A stretch of 64,000 bases of DNA from Pseudodesulfovibrio senegalensis (GTDB taxonomy: Bacteria > Desulfobacterota > Desulfovibrionia > Desulfovibrionales > Desulfovibrionaceae). The stretch spans positions 124,001-188,000 of the forward strand of contig NZ_WAIE01000001.1 of the NCBI RefSeq assembly GCF_008830225.1, in the 5' to 3' direction. Made by a program: the position numbers and the translations under genes. The notes below the pieces were generated by a model that was given only the letters and a program-made list of their open reading frames with translations, had not been told where the DNA came from and made no database searches. How positions within the stretch are numbered: the stretch's first letter is position 1; each line of letters starts with the position of its first letter. Positions 33,256 through 41,429 of the stretch are shown piece by piece.

Positions 33256-33849
33256 ATGGATGAACGATTCGCACGCCAGATTGAGTTTTCCAACACGTTG
33301 GACAGCCTCAAGACCATATTGCGCCGCAACCTGATCATGGACGGTTCGCGCCGCGAGAACAGTGCCGAACATTCATGGCACATGAGCGTCATGGCCATGT
33401 TTCTCATGGAATACGCGCCCGATGGCGTGGACCAGCTCCACGTCATGAAGATGATGCTCATTCACGACGTGGTGGAGATCGATGCGGACGACACCTTTTG
33501 TTACGATACCAAGGGCTACGAGGACAAAGCCGAGCGCGAACAGGCCGCCGCGGACCGTATTTTCGGCCTGCTGCCCGAAGACCAGCAGCGCGAAATGCGC
33601 GCGCTCTGGGACGAGTTCGAAGCCTGTGAAACCCTTGATTCCCGTTTCGCCAACTCGCTGGATCGTTTTCAGGTGCTCTTCCAGAACATGCAAACCCAGG
33701 GCGGCACATGGCGCATCTATGACATCCCCAAAAGCAAGGTCCTCGGACGCATGGGCCAGATTCAGGACGGCGCGCCCAGGCTTTGGCCCGTGGTTTTGGA
33801 AATGTTGGATGAGGCTGTGGAGCAGGGCTTTCTCGTGGCGGACTGCTGA
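33256..33849 (+). CDS. HD-domain hydrolase (YfbR/HDDC2-like)
   Basis: This 197-residue phosphohydrolase has AEHSWHMSVMAM (His39, His42), LIHDVVEIDADD (His70, Asp71) and a later SLDRFQVLFQNM aspartate. This metal-binding set is typical of the family that includes 5'-deoxynucleotidase YfbR. The ATG at 33256 follows AGCCGAT without a strong ribosome site. It stands alone and is followed by repeats of family 2. Confidence 0.87.
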   Translation: MDERFARQIEFSNTLDSLKTILRRNLIMDGSRRENSAEHSWHMSVMAMFLMEYAPDGVDQLHVMKMMLIHDVVEIDADDTFCYDTKGYEDKAEREQAAADRIFGLLPEDQQREMRALWDEFEACETLDSRFANSLDRFQVLFQNMQTQGGTWRIYDIPKSKVLGRMGQIQDGAPRLWPVVLEMLDEAVEQGFLVADC

Positions 33850-33945
33850 AAAAGGACCATCTGCTGCGTTGCCGCAAACCGGACAGCCCCTCGCGTACGT
33901 GTTGTACGCGTCGGCCCTGTCCGTTTTTTGCGCCTTGCATCTGCC
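33845..33945 (+). repeat. Intergenic palindromic repeat, family 2, copy 2
   Basis: It starts GCTGAAAAAGGACCATCTGC, then GCGTTGCCGCAAACCGGACAG, CCTCGCGTACGTG, TACGCGTCGGCCCTGTCCG and TTTTTTGCGCC. The CCGGACAG/CTGTCCG pair makes a long dyad. It begins inside the stop codon of the HD gene and may terminate it. It is related to 2723-2791. Confidence 0.7.
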
Positions 33946-34013
33946 CCTTTTTGAGCAGTCCGTTTCGCGTTTGTGTGGCTGGTTGGAGATGGTCCGCAAG
34001 GTGTGCGGGCATG

Positions 34014-34060
34014 GCTGAAAAAGGACCATCTGCTGCGTTGCCGCACAACGGACAGCCTGA
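34014..34060 (+). repeat. Intergenic repeat, family 2, truncated copy 3
   Basis: The first 32 bases are identical to the start of copy 2 (33845-33876), continuing CAACGGACAGCC against AACCGGACAGCC. The sequence then diverges, so the 3' half of the element is missing. The two copies form a direct repeat 169 bases apart. Confidence 0.75.
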
Positions 34061-34133
34061 TTGTGGTGCGCGTGCAGGTCCGAGGGGTGACCGATAAGCA
34101 TCCGGTCGCTTGCGGGCGTCACCTCGATGTGCG

Positions 34134-35285
34134 TCACTCCTGTTCGGGCAGGAGGTTGTGGGGGGCGTCCTTGTTTTGCCGTTGTTCGTTTTCAGGAAAG
34201 ACCAATGCTTCCGGACCCATGACAACCATGGCTTCGGCCCCGTTTTCACGGCTGTGCAGGGTCAGGGTTCCACCGTGTTCGGCGATGATTCTGCGTGCGG
34301 TGGGCAGGCCCATGCCTACGCCGTCCGGCTTGCTGGAATAGAAGGGATCAAAGGCGAAGGGCAGATGCTCCTGCGAAACGCCCGGGCCGTTGTCGCGTAC
34401 CGTGATCACGCAGGCATCGTCTTCGGCCGAGGCCATGACCCGCAGCCGCAGGGGGTGTTGCTCGGTGAAGTCGAAAGCGTTGTCGATCAATGCCTGCATG
34501 GCCTTGAGAAAGAGTTCGTGGTCCACGAAAAAGTCCACCACCGGACAGGCCGTGATCCACTCCAGCGTGCGTCCGTCGTTTTTCGCCCGGTTGTTGGCGT
34601 GGTCCTCCAGTTCGGCCAGCAGTACGCAGGACGGCACGCGTGATCGCCGCGCCGGGCGGAGTTGCGCATAGTCGCGCACTGAGGCAACCACGTTTTCCAG
34701 CCGCCGCGCCTCTTCCAGAATGACTTCCAGATGATGGGAATAGGGTGATCCGGGTTCCTGTTCGCGAAGCATCATGGCCCCGAACCCGCCGATGGTCATG
34801 AGCGGATTGCGTATCTGGTGGGCCACGGAAAGGGCCAGCTTGTTCAGTCCCTTCACACGCGCATCCTGTAATTGATGGATTTCCCGCAAATGGCGGTTTT
34901 CCCGCTTGAGCATTTCCACGCGTTCGGTTTCGTCTTCCAGCAGCAGCACCACGGCTACGATTGTATCGTTTTCCTTGAGATAGGAGGTCGTCACCTGCAG
35001 ATGGCTGGTTTTTCCGTCCTTTCGTTGGTGGGCAATGCTTTTTTGCAAGCCAACGGCCCCATGCTGCACCGCTTCCAGTATGGCGTCCGCAAGGTCCGAC
35101 GAGCCGGCATCCTCCAGAAACAGGTCGGCCCATGGCTGGTCCTGCATGGGGGCATCCACCATGTCCAGTATTTCGGCAGCGGCGGGATTGGCTGCGGCAA
35201 TGATTCCGTCGGGCCGGATGACCAGAATGCCCACGGGCAGCCCTTCCATGATGTTGGCGATAACCAGTTCTTCCGAATGCGGCAT
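34134..35285 (-). CDS. PAS-domain sensor histidine kinase
   Basis: This is a 383-residue soluble kinase. The PAS domain (about 5-120) starts IMEGLPVGILVIRPDGIIAAANPAA, His156 lies in LALSVAHQIRNPLMTIGG, and the ATPase domain has DNAFDFT, DNGPGV and GVGMGLPTARRI. It has no membrane segment, so it senses a cytoplasmic signal. No response regulator is adjacent; the orphan receivers at 29565 and 48609 are possible partners. It is transcribed divergently from the SorC-type regulator. Confidence 0.9.
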   Translation of the reverse strand: MPHSEELVIANIMEGLPVGILVIRPDGIIAAANPAAAEILDMVDAPMQDQPWADLFLEDAGSSDLADAILEAVQHGAVGLQKSIAHQRKDGKTSHLQVTTSYLKENDTIVAVVLLLEDETERVEMLKRENRHLREIHQLQDARVKGLNKLALSVAHQIRNPLMTIGGFGAMMLREQEPGSPYSHHLEVILEEARRLENVVASVRDYAQLRPARRSRVPSCVLLAELEDHANNRAKNDGRTLEWITACPVVDFFVDHELFLKAMQALIDNAFDFTEQHPLRLRVMASAEDDACVITVRDNGPGVSQEHLPFAFDPFYSSKPDGVGMGLPTARRIIAEHGGTLTLHSRENGAEAMVVMGPEALVFPENEQRQNKDAPHNLLPEQE

Positions 35286-35688
35286 GGCGTTTTTCCTGTT
35301 TGCAGGTTTCCTTGAATCAATAGCATGCCCGCGCCTTTAACGTCCAGATGCACTCTGAACGGGCTGGTGGCAATGCGTTTGTCAATGTGATCGTTTCGGT
35401 GACAAAAGACCTGCCCGCTCTGTGGAAATGATCAGGCTGGCAGCATCGTTTTTTTGCGGCATTGGTGGTCATTGTTAATGATTTTCCCTGCCATGACAGA
35501 TTGTTGCGAATTCTATACATAGCGACGCTTTTTTCTGTTCTCGTTTTTCTGATACAAAAAATGTCTTGTGGAACAGGCTTTTGTCATTGCGCGGACACGG
35601 GGATGCGTCCTATTGTCATGGGGTCGCGTAAATCAGGCATCCTGCCAAGGTTGCGGGCGCTGCCGATGAATCAGGGAAGAGAATCGAG
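35286..35688. other. 403-base divergent regulatory gap with a spaced inverted repeat
   Basis: No gene is supported. TTTGTCA (35378-35384) and TGACAAA (35400-35406) form a 7-bp dyad with 15-base spacing between the kinase and SorC-type genes. TATACAT at 35513 could be a -10 element for the plus-strand gene. The region is AT-rich compared with its surroundings. Confidence 0.4.
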
Positions 35689-36648
35689 ATGAGCGAATTG
35701 CACGGCGAAGGGCTGTACGCACGCGTTGCCTGGGCCTACTACAACGAGGAAATGACGCAGGCGGAGATTGCCGAGCGCATGGGTATGACCCGCGCCCGCG
35801 TCAACCGCATTTTGCAGGAGTGCCGCGATACCGGACTGGTGCAGATCATCATCAATTCCGAGATCACGGGCTGTGCCGGAGCCGAGCATGATCTGGAGAG
35901 GGCGTTCGGATTGACCAAGGCCGTGGTCGTGCCGACGCCGACCCGGGAGCGGCATCTGTATACGGCCATCGGCAGGGCTGCGGGTACGTATCTTTCCGCG
36001 CGCATTCGCGACGGCCAGACCCTTGGGTTGGGCTGGGGCACCACTCTGCGCGCCAGCGGGCGGTCGCTGATCCAGCGCAACCCGGGCGGCATTCGCATCG
36101 TTTCCCTGTTCGGCGGCCTGCCCAGCAGTTCCACCACCACGCCCTATGACGTTGCCTCGGTGTTTTCCCGTCGTCTCAACGCCGAGGAATGCTATTACAT
36201 TGCCGCGCCCATGTACGCGCCCTCCGAGCAGATGCGCGAGACCCTCATGACCCAGAAAATGTTTGCCACGATTTTCGAGATGGGCTCCGAGGTGGACATG
36301 GCCCTTGTGGGCGCGGGCGACCTGACCAACCGTTCCACCAACGTCAATCTCGGGGCCATCACCGAGGACGAGCGTGTTTCCCTGTGCGAGGCCGGAGCCG
36401 TGGGCGAGGTCTTCGGGGTTTTGCTGGACCGGCACGGCAACCGGGTGGAACACACGCTCAACCGTAGGTTCATGGGGCCGGCCTTTGACCGTCTGCCGGA
36501 TGCGGCCGTGAAGATTCTGGCGGCCGGGGGACTGCACAAGGTCCCGGTGTTGCGGGCCGCACTGGCCGGGGGCTACGTTGACGTGCTGGTCACCGACGAA
36601 CTCACGGCCGAGTCCTTGCTGGCCCTTGCCGGGGAGGAGACACCGTGA
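35689..36648 (+). CDS. SorC/DeoR-type sugar-binding transcriptional regulator
   Basis: This 319-residue regulator has an N-terminal HTH (about 12-55: YNEEMTQAEIAERMGMTRARVNRILQECRDTGLV) and a C-terminal sugar-phosphate-binding domain with IRDGQTLGLGWGTTLRAS and IRIVSLFGGLPSS, as in SorC/CggR. Effectors are usually phosphorylated sugars. The last 4 bases overlap a HAD phosphatase gene (GTGA), suggesting the two share a sugar-phosphate metabolite. Confidence 0.92.
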   Translation: MSELHGEGLYARVAWAYYNEEMTQAEIAERMGMTRARVNRILQECRDTGLVQIIINSEITGCAGAEHDLERAFGLTKAVVVPTPTRERHLYTAIGRAAGTYLSARIRDGQTLGLGWGTTLRASGRSLIQRNPGGIRIVSLFGGLPSSSTTTPYDVASVFSRRLNAEECYYIAAPMYAPSEQMRETLMTQKMFATIFEMGSEVDMALVGAGDLTNRSTNVNLGAITEDERVSLCEAGAVGEVFGVLLDRHGNRVEHTLNRRFMGPAFDRLPDAAVKILAAGGLHKVPVLRAALAGGYVDVLVTDELTAESLLALAGEETP

Positions 36649-37304
36649 ACAGCGTCCGTGCGGTTTTCTGGGACATGGACGGTACGCTTATCGACACGGA
36701 ACAGCTTCACTACGAGGTCATCCGCGACTGGTGCGCGGACCATGGCTTTGCGCTCACCGAGCAGGCCAACGAGAACCTTTTGGGCAAGACCATGCCGGAA
36801 AAATGGGACCTGCTGCGCCCGAACCTGCCTGCGGACGCGGATTTTGAACATTTCGGGAAATGGTGCGCACGGGAGTACATGGGGCGGCTGGATATTTCCA
36901 TGCGCCGTGACGACACCGTGGCCGTGGTGCGCGAACTGGCCGCGCAGGGCGTGGCGCAGGCGTGCGTTTCCAACGGCGATGCAGAGGTCGTGCGCACCAA
37001 CCTGCGCATCATCGGCGTTGAATCGTGCATGGATTTTTTCATCAGCGGACGCGACGCGCCCCGGGGAAAGCCGCATGCGGACCCGTATCTGGCGGCGGCC
37101 CGCCGGGCCGGGCTTGCGCCGGAGCACTGTCTGGCCGTGGAAGATTCGTTGGTGGGGCTGACCGCTGCGCGCGCAGCCGGATGCGTGGTCTGCGCATGGC
37201 CCCTGCACATGGATTCATTGCTGTGCGCCCCGGACGAGCCTTTGCCCGCGGCGGATTTTGCGATCCGCAAACCTGACGATTTCCCGCATCATCTGTTGGA
37301 CTGA
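36645..37304 (+). CDS. HAD-superfamily hydrolase, beta-phosphoglucomutase/phosphatase-like
   Basis: This 219-residue protein starts with GTG overlapping the SorC-type stop. Motif I is DMDGTLID (Asp10 nucleophile, Asp12), motif II is ACVSNGD, motif III is RGKPHADPYL, and motif IV is AVEDSLVGLTAARAAG. The helical cap after motif I places it in subfamily IA. It probably dephosphorylates or isomerises a sugar phosphate. Confidence 0.88.
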   Translation: MNSVRAVFWDMDGTLIDTEQLHYEVIRDWCADHGFALTEQANENLLGKTMPEKWDLLRPNLPADADFEHFGKWCAREYMGRLDISMRRDDTVAVVRELAAQGVAQACVSNGDAEVVRTNLRIIGVESCMDFFISGRDAPRGKPHADPYLAAARRAGLAPEHCLAVEDSLVGLTAARAAGCVVCAWPLHMDSLLCAPDEPLPAADFAIRKPDDFPHHLLD

Positions 37305-37331
37305 TTGTTACGCACGGTCGGCAAACGCAGA

Positions 37332-37366
37332 ACGGGCCGCATCAGGATGATGCGGCCCGTTTTTTT
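37332..37366. terminator. Bidirectional terminator between HAD and SNF genes
   Basis: ACGGGCCGCATCA / TGATGCGGCCCGT with a 3-base loop and T7 on the plus strand. It sits between converging genes. Confidence 0.85.
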
Positions 37367-37392
37367 GGGTCGTAAAGCAGTTGCCGGACCTG

Positions 37393-38754
37393 CTAGAAGA
37401 CGTTCAGTCCCTTGAGCAGCACGATGGCCACCAGCACCGGGGACACGAAACGCACCAGCGTGAAGTAGATGCCGGATAAGGTTGCGTTGTCCAGCATGCC
37501 GTTGTTGGAGAGCGCCTTGGTCACGTGGTCCTTGCCCCAGAACCAACCCACGAACACGCACAGGCACAGGCCCACGCTGGGCATGAGGATGTTGGAAGAC
37601 AGGAAGTCGTAGCAGTCGAACACGGTCTTGCCGAAGAACGTGGTGTCTGCCATGACCCCGAAGGACAGGGTGGCGGGCACGCCGAACAGGGCCAGCACCA
37701 GCGATGTGGCGATGGTGGCGGTCTTGCGGGAACAGCCGGCCCACGTTTCGGTCATGAAGGCCACGGGCACCTCGATGATGGACAGCATGGCTCCGATGGT
37801 GGCGATGGCCGTGAGAATGAAGAAGATGGACATGAACAGCTGGCCGCCGGGCATGGAGCTGAACACGGCCGGAATGGTCATGAACAGCAGGCCAGGGCCT
37901 GCAGCGGGCTCGAATCCGTAGTTGAACACGGCCGGGAAGATGGCGATGCCCGCCAGCAGGGAGACGGTCAGGTCCGCCAGCATCACGCGGGTGGCGGTCA
38001 TGGGGATGTTGGCGTCGTCGCGGAAGTAGCTGCCGTAGGTCATCATGGTGCCCACGCCCAGCGAGAGCTTGAAGAAGGCCAGGCCCAGCGCCATATAGAC
38101 CACGTCCACCGTGACCTTGGAAAAGTCCGGGGTGAACAGGAAGGCCAGCCCCTGACTCGCCTTGGGCAGGGTCAGGGAGCGTGCGCACACGATCAGCAGC
38201 ATGATGAACAGGATGGGCATGAGGGTCTTGGTGACCTTCTCGATGCCCTTGGAAACGCCCGCGATGATGATCACGCTCACCAGCGCCAGCACCAGCCACT
38301 GCCAGCCCAGCGCGCCCCATGTATTGGAGACCATGCCGCCGAACACGGCCGAGGCCACGTCCGGGTCCGTGGTGTTGAGCTGGCCGCTGACAGCCTTGAC
38401 CACATAGCTGAACACCCAGCCCACCACACCGGTGTAAAAGGCCATGAGCGCCACGGCTGCCACAACGCCGCCCACGCCCACCAGCGTCCAGATCCGGTTC
38501 GGGGTCAGCTTGCGCCATGTGGCGATGACGTTGGCCTTGCCATAGCGGCCGAGCATGATCTCCGAGATCATGACCGGCAGCCCCACCACCAGCGTGGCCA
38601 GAATGTAGACCACCAGAAAGGTCGCGCCCCCGTGCTCGCCTGTCATGTATGGAAATTTCCAGATGTTGCCGAGTCCCACTGCGGAACCCAGCGTTGCCGT
38701 GAGTACGCCGAGCCTTGTGGCGAAGCCGTCCCGGTTGCATTGTGGTGTGGCCAT
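37393..38754 (-). CDS. Neurotransmitter:Na+ symporter family (SNF) transporter
   Basis: This 453-residue LeuT-fold transporter has about 11-12 membrane segments. The N-terminal signature RLGVLTATLGSAVGLGNIWKFPYM holds the unwound first helix with Na+ and substrate ligands. LSLGVGTMMTYGSYF and SIFFILTAIATIGAMLSIIE are also typical. The family takes up amino acids, often Trp, Leu, Ala or Met, with Na+. It lies beside the ilvBN operon on the same strand, but a hairpin and a 236-base gap separate them. Confidence 0.92.
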   Translation of the reverse strand: MATPQCNRDGFATRLGVLTATLGSAVGLGNIWKFPYMTGEHGGATFLVVYILATLVVGLPVMISEIMLGRYGKANVIATWRKLTPNRIWTLVGVGGVVAAVALMAFYTGVVGWVFSYVVKAVSGQLNTTDPDVASAVFGGMVSNTWGALGWQWLVLALVSVIIIAGVSKGIEKVTKTLMPILFIMLLIVCARSLTLPKASQGLAFLFTPDFSKVTVDVVYMALGLAFFKLSLGVGTMMTYGSYFRDDANIPMTATRVMLADLTVSLLAGIAIFPAVFNYGFEPAAGPGLLFMTIPAVFSSMPGGQLFMSIFFILTAIATIGAMLSIIEVPVAFMTETWAGCSRKTATIATSLVLALFGVPATLSFGVMADTTFFGKTVFDCYDFLSSNILMPSVGLCLCVFVGWFWGKDHVTKALSNNGMLDNATLSGIYFTLVRFVSPVLVAIVLLKGLNVF

Positions 38755-38947
38755 TGTCGCTCCTCCTCCCCTGTTTCTGATTGGAAAATTGTCCGCAAAA
38801 CCTGAGGGTCAGTAGAACGGATGCGCGCAGTTGGCAAGGTGTTATTTAATTAATGTAGCCAAAAACTGCTCCTCGTCGAATAAAATTAGGATTTTGGCAC
38901 AAGAGAAGGGGTTGTGTTCGGTGGAGGATGGCTTTGGGATTGAAATT

Positions 38948-38983
38948 CCCCCTGCCCCGGAGGAGGTGGGGCGGGGCAGGGGG
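38948..38983 (-). terminator. Hairpin after ilvN
   Basis: The arms CCCCCTGCCCC and GGGGCAGGGGG form an 11-bp stem just past the ilvN stop. On the minus strand AATTTC follows, so it is a weak T-tract terminator. Confidence 0.6.
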
Positions 38984-38990
38984 AGTACGC

Positions 38991-39287
38991 TCAGACGTGT
39001 TGCGGATCAAAGGCGGATTCATTCACGTCGTTGCGCATGGTTACCTGAAGGATGTCGTGCAGCCGCTCCAGCTCGCGGACCAGCTGTCCGAGGCGCTTGT
39101 CCTCGTTGACCATGAGATACATGCGGCTGGTGCTGCCGTCCCCGAGCGCGCCGCACAGGATGCCCTCCAGATTGAAGGCGCGGCGTGCGAACAGGCCGGT
39201 GATGTGGGACATGACACCCGGATGGTTGTGAACGTGCAGTTCGATCACGGGCTTGGCCATGGTTGCGGTATGGGCGTTAGCAGTCAT
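38991..39287 (-). CDS. ilvN: Acetolactate synthase small (regulatory) subunit
   Basis: This 98-residue ACT-domain protein contains IELHVHNHPGVMSHITGLFARRAFNLEGILCG, the valine-binding ACT signature. The length equals the short enterobacterial IlvN type rather than the long IlvH type. It makes the synthase sensitive to valine. AAGGAG precedes the ATG at 39287, and the start overlaps the ilvB end by 11 bases. Confidence 0.93.
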   Translation of the reverse strand: MTANAHTATMAKPVIELHVHNHPGVMSHITGLFARRAFNLEGILCGALGDGSTSRMYLMVNEDKRLGQLVRELERLHDILQVTMRNDVNESAFDPQHV

Positions 39288-40947
39288 GGGCGGCTCCTTC
39301 GATCATCTGGTGGTTGGCGGCTCCGGGAGGCACCATGGGATAGACGTTGCGGGCGTGGTCGATGGGCATTTCCACGATGCACGGGCCGCTGCCGCACAGG
39401 GCGTTTGCCAGGGCTGCTTCCGGGTCGGTTTCCCTGTTCAGGTTCGCGCTGCGCAGGCCGAAGGCGCGTGCCAGGGCGGCAAAGTCCGGCACCGTGGCAA
39501 AGCGCGAGGCCGTGGTGCGGTTGCCGTAAAAGAGTTCCTGCTGCTGGCGCACCAGCCCGAGGTGGCCGTTGTTCATGATGATCACGGTCACGGGCAGGTT
39601 CAGGTCCGCCAGTGTGGCCAGCTCCTGAATGTTCATGAGAATGGAGCCGTCGCCGCTGAAACAGACCACGCGCCTGCCGGGCGAGGCCATGGCCGCGCCG
39701 ATGGCCGCGGGCAGGCCGAAACCCATGGTCCCCAGCCCGCCGGAGGTCAGCAGGGTGCGGGGCCTGCGGAACGGGTAGTGTTGGGCGACCCACATCTGGT
39801 GCTGGCCCACGTCCGTGGTGATGACGCTGTTTTCGTCCATGATCCCGGCCACCCGCTCGATGACCCCCAAGGGGTGTTCGTGGCCGTGTTCCGGCATTTC
39901 CGGGTCCATGGTCTTGAGTGCGGCAATGCGGCGTTGCCATTGCGTGCGTTCCGATTCCTCGGTCAGGGGCAGCAGCTGGCGGATGACCGCGCCCGCGTCC
40001 GCGGCAATGGAGATGCTGGCCGGGCGCAGTTTGCCGATTTCCGAACGGTCGATGTCCACATGGGCGATCTTGGCGTCCGGGCAGAACTCGTTGAGCTTGC
40101 CTGTGGCGCGGTCGTCAAAGCGCACGCCAATGGCCAGCAACAGGTCGGCTTCCTGCAGGGCCTGATTGGTGCTGCGCGCGCCGTGCATGCCGAGCATGCC
40201 CAGAAAGAGCGGATCGTCGGAGGGCATGGTGCCCAGTCCCATGAGGGTGCAGGCCACGGGGATGCTGTTGTGCCGCGCCAGCTGCTGCAGTTCCTGGCAG
40301 CATCGGGCCGAGGTGATGCCGCCGCCGATGTACAGGATGGGGCGTTTGGCCTTGCCCAGCATGCGGGCGAGCGACTGGATGTCTTCGGGCTCGGGTTGGG
40401 CAAGGGGTGTTCTTTTGCCCGGTTCAGGCCATGCGTCGAATTCGATTTCGCCGGTTTGCACGTCTTTGGGGATATCCACGCACACAGGGCCGGGCCGCCC
40501 GGATTCGGCAATGGAAAACGCCTCGGGAATGACCTCGAGCAGTTCCTCGGTGCTGCGCACCAGAAAATTGTGCTTGGATATGGGCAGGGTCAGCCCGTAG
40601 GTGTCCACCTCCTGAAAGGCGTCCGTGCCGATCATGGGCAGTGGCACCTGTCCGGTGATGGCCACCATGGGGATGGAGTCGAGCCGGGCATCGGCAATGG
40701 CCGTGATCAGGTTGGTGGAACCCGGGCCGGACGTGCCCAGACACACGGCGGCCTTGCCAGTGACCCGGGCCATGCCCTGGGCCATGAATCCCGCGCCCTG
40801 CTCGTGGCGGGTGAGCACGTGGTTGATTTTCGAATCGGCAAGCGCGTCGTACAGCGGCAGGGTGGCCCCGCCCGGTATGCCCGCGATGGTGGTGACGCCC
40901 TGCCGCTCCAGCAGGGTGGTGATGATCTGTGCTCCCGTGCGTTTCAT
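39277..40947 (-). CDS. ilvB: Acetolactate synthase large (catalytic) subunit
   Basis: This 556-residue ThDP enzyme condenses two pyruvates to 2-acetolactate, or pyruvate with 2-oxobutyrate, the first step of valine, leucine and isoleucine synthesis. It shows GIPGGATLPLYDAL, TRHEQGAGFMAQG (with the catalytic Glu), TSGPGSTN, a central FAD-type domain, and CFSGDGSILMNIQELATL with the ThDP/Mg site. GAGGAG precedes the ATG. Two attenuators with leader peptides stand upstream (40973-41308), so expression follows charged branched-chain tRNA. Confidence 0.95.
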   Translation of the reverse strand: MKRTGAQIITTLLERQGVTTIAGIPGGATLPLYDALADSKINHVLTRHEQGAGFMAQGMARVTGKAAVCLGTSGPGSTNLITAIADARLDSIPMVAITGQVPLPMIGTDAFQEVDTYGLTLPISKHNFLVRSTEELLEVIPEAFSIAESGRPGPVCVDIPKDVQTGEIEFDAWPEPGKRTPLAQPEPEDIQSLARMLGKAKRPILYIGGGITSARCCQELQQLARHNSIPVACTLMGLGTMPSDDPLFLGMLGMHGARSTNQALQEADLLLAIGVRFDDRATGKLNEFCPDAKIAHVDIDRSEIGKLRPASISIAADAGAVIRQLLPLTEESERTQWQRRIAALKTMDPEMPEHGHEHPLGVIERVAGIMDENSVITTDVGQHQMWVAQHYPFRRPRTLLTSGGLGTMGFGLPAAIGAAMASPGRRVVCFSGDGSILMNIQELATLADLNLPVTVIIMNNGHLGLVRQQQELFYGNRTTASRFATVPDFAALARAFGLRSANLNRETDPEAALANALCGSGPCIVEMPIDHARNVYPMVPPGAANHQMIEGAAHDC

Positions 40948-40972
40948 GCTTTTTGCTCCTCTTGTGTGCGGT

Positions 40973-41008
40973 AAAAGAAAACCCCCGCCGGGCTTGCGCC
41001 TGCGGGGG
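40973..41008 (-). terminator. ilvB attenuator 1 (promoter-distal) terminator
   Basis: CCCCCGC and GCGGGGG close a stem-loop, followed on the minus strand by TTTTCTTTTAC. Its loop side contains GGCGCAAGCCCGG, complementary to CCGGGCAGCGCC at the end of leader peptide 1. This gives an alternative antiterminator pairing. Confidence 0.85.
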
Positions 41009-41037
41009 TGGGATTTTCTCGGTTTGTGCCCATGCCG

Positions 41038-41109
41038 CTACGGCGCTGCCCGGATGACCGGGAGTGCTGCTAGTACGGGTACTACTACGATTGCGTTCAT
41101 GGTGATCAT
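41038..41109 (-). CDS. ilvB leader peptide 1 (promoter-distal attenuator)
   Basis: This 23-residue peptide (MITMNAIVVVPVLAALPVIR then AAP) has ten Val, Ile or Leu codons, including three consecutive GTA. GAGGAG stands 8 bases before the ATG. Its stop is 29 bases before the attenuator terminator. The composition and ending resemble the E. coli ilvB leader IvbL. Stalling at scarce Val/Leu/Ile tRNA would leave the 3' end of the leader free to pair with the terminator loop and let transcription continue into ilvBN. Confidence 0.88.
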   Translation of the reverse strand: MITMNAIVVVPVLAALPVIRAAP

Positions 41110-41143
41110 TGCCTGCTCCTCGTTTGCCTGTGTCCTGAAACTG

Positions 41144-41174
41144 AAAACCCCCCGAAGGCTGCGCCTTCGGGGGG
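41144..41174 (-). terminator. ilvB attenuator 2 (promoter-proximal) terminator
   Basis: CCCCCCGAAGG / CCTTCGGGGGG is a perfect 11-bp stem with a 5-base loop, followed by TTTTCAG on the minus strand. GGCGCAGCC in its top can pair with GGCAGCGCC at the end of leader 2. Confidence 0.88.
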
Positions 41175-41200
41175 TCGGTTTGCGAATATGACCGAAAAAC

Positions 41201-41308
41201 CTAAGGCGCTGCCCGGAATGAATGACGTACTACTACTACGGATACGATGGATACGACGGCTAGGCGGTCGTCGCTGCAGGTGTGTATGTGCGTCAGGGAA
41301 TGCGTCAT
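41201..41308 (-). CDS. ilvB leader peptide 2 (promoter-proximal attenuator)
   Basis: This 35-residue peptide has a run VVSIVSVVVV (residues 18-27), with valines mostly encoded by GTA. It ends FRAAP, using the same CCGGGCAGCGCC bases as leader 1, with its stop 26 bases before its terminator. No strong Shine-Dalgarno is visible before the ATG at 41308 (GAGAAAAACC). The peptide forms a second complete attenuation unit in tandem with the first, an arrangement not expected from the single-leader E. coli ilvBN. Confidence 0.82.
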   Translation of the reverse strand: MTHSLTHIHTCSDDRLAVVSIVSVVVVRHSFRAAP

Positions 41309-41344
41309 GGTTTTTCTCTTTCCATTGTGCATAGACCGTCCGTG

Positions 41345-41367
41345 CGGCAAAGGCAAGGCCTTTGCCG
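41345..41367. repeat. Perfect inverted repeat near the expected ilvB transcription start
   Basis: CGGCAAAGGC and GCCTTTGCCG flank AAG. On the plus strand it is followed by TATTTTTATAC. On the minus strand a possible -10 (TATAAA) lies just upstream. It could be an operator of the ilv promoter or a terminator against read-through from the plus strand. Confidence 0.45.
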
Positions 41368-41429
41368 TATTTTTATACTATGCGCCAAAGCTTTGGTCGT
41401 GGTACTTTTTTCCCATGGCAACATGGGGC

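Noticed and set aside
33458-34249. Minus-strand frames with repeated CPxCGNAADGPFSA motifs, resembling zinc knuckles
   Set aside because: The motif is the translation of the duplicated intergenic repeat in several frames, not a conserved protein.
41247-41429. N-terminal extension of the binding protein at 41430 with MCVRECVMVFLFPLC
   Set aside because: This stretch overlaps the ilvB leader region on the other strand and precedes a normal signal peptide, so it is unlikely to be translated.
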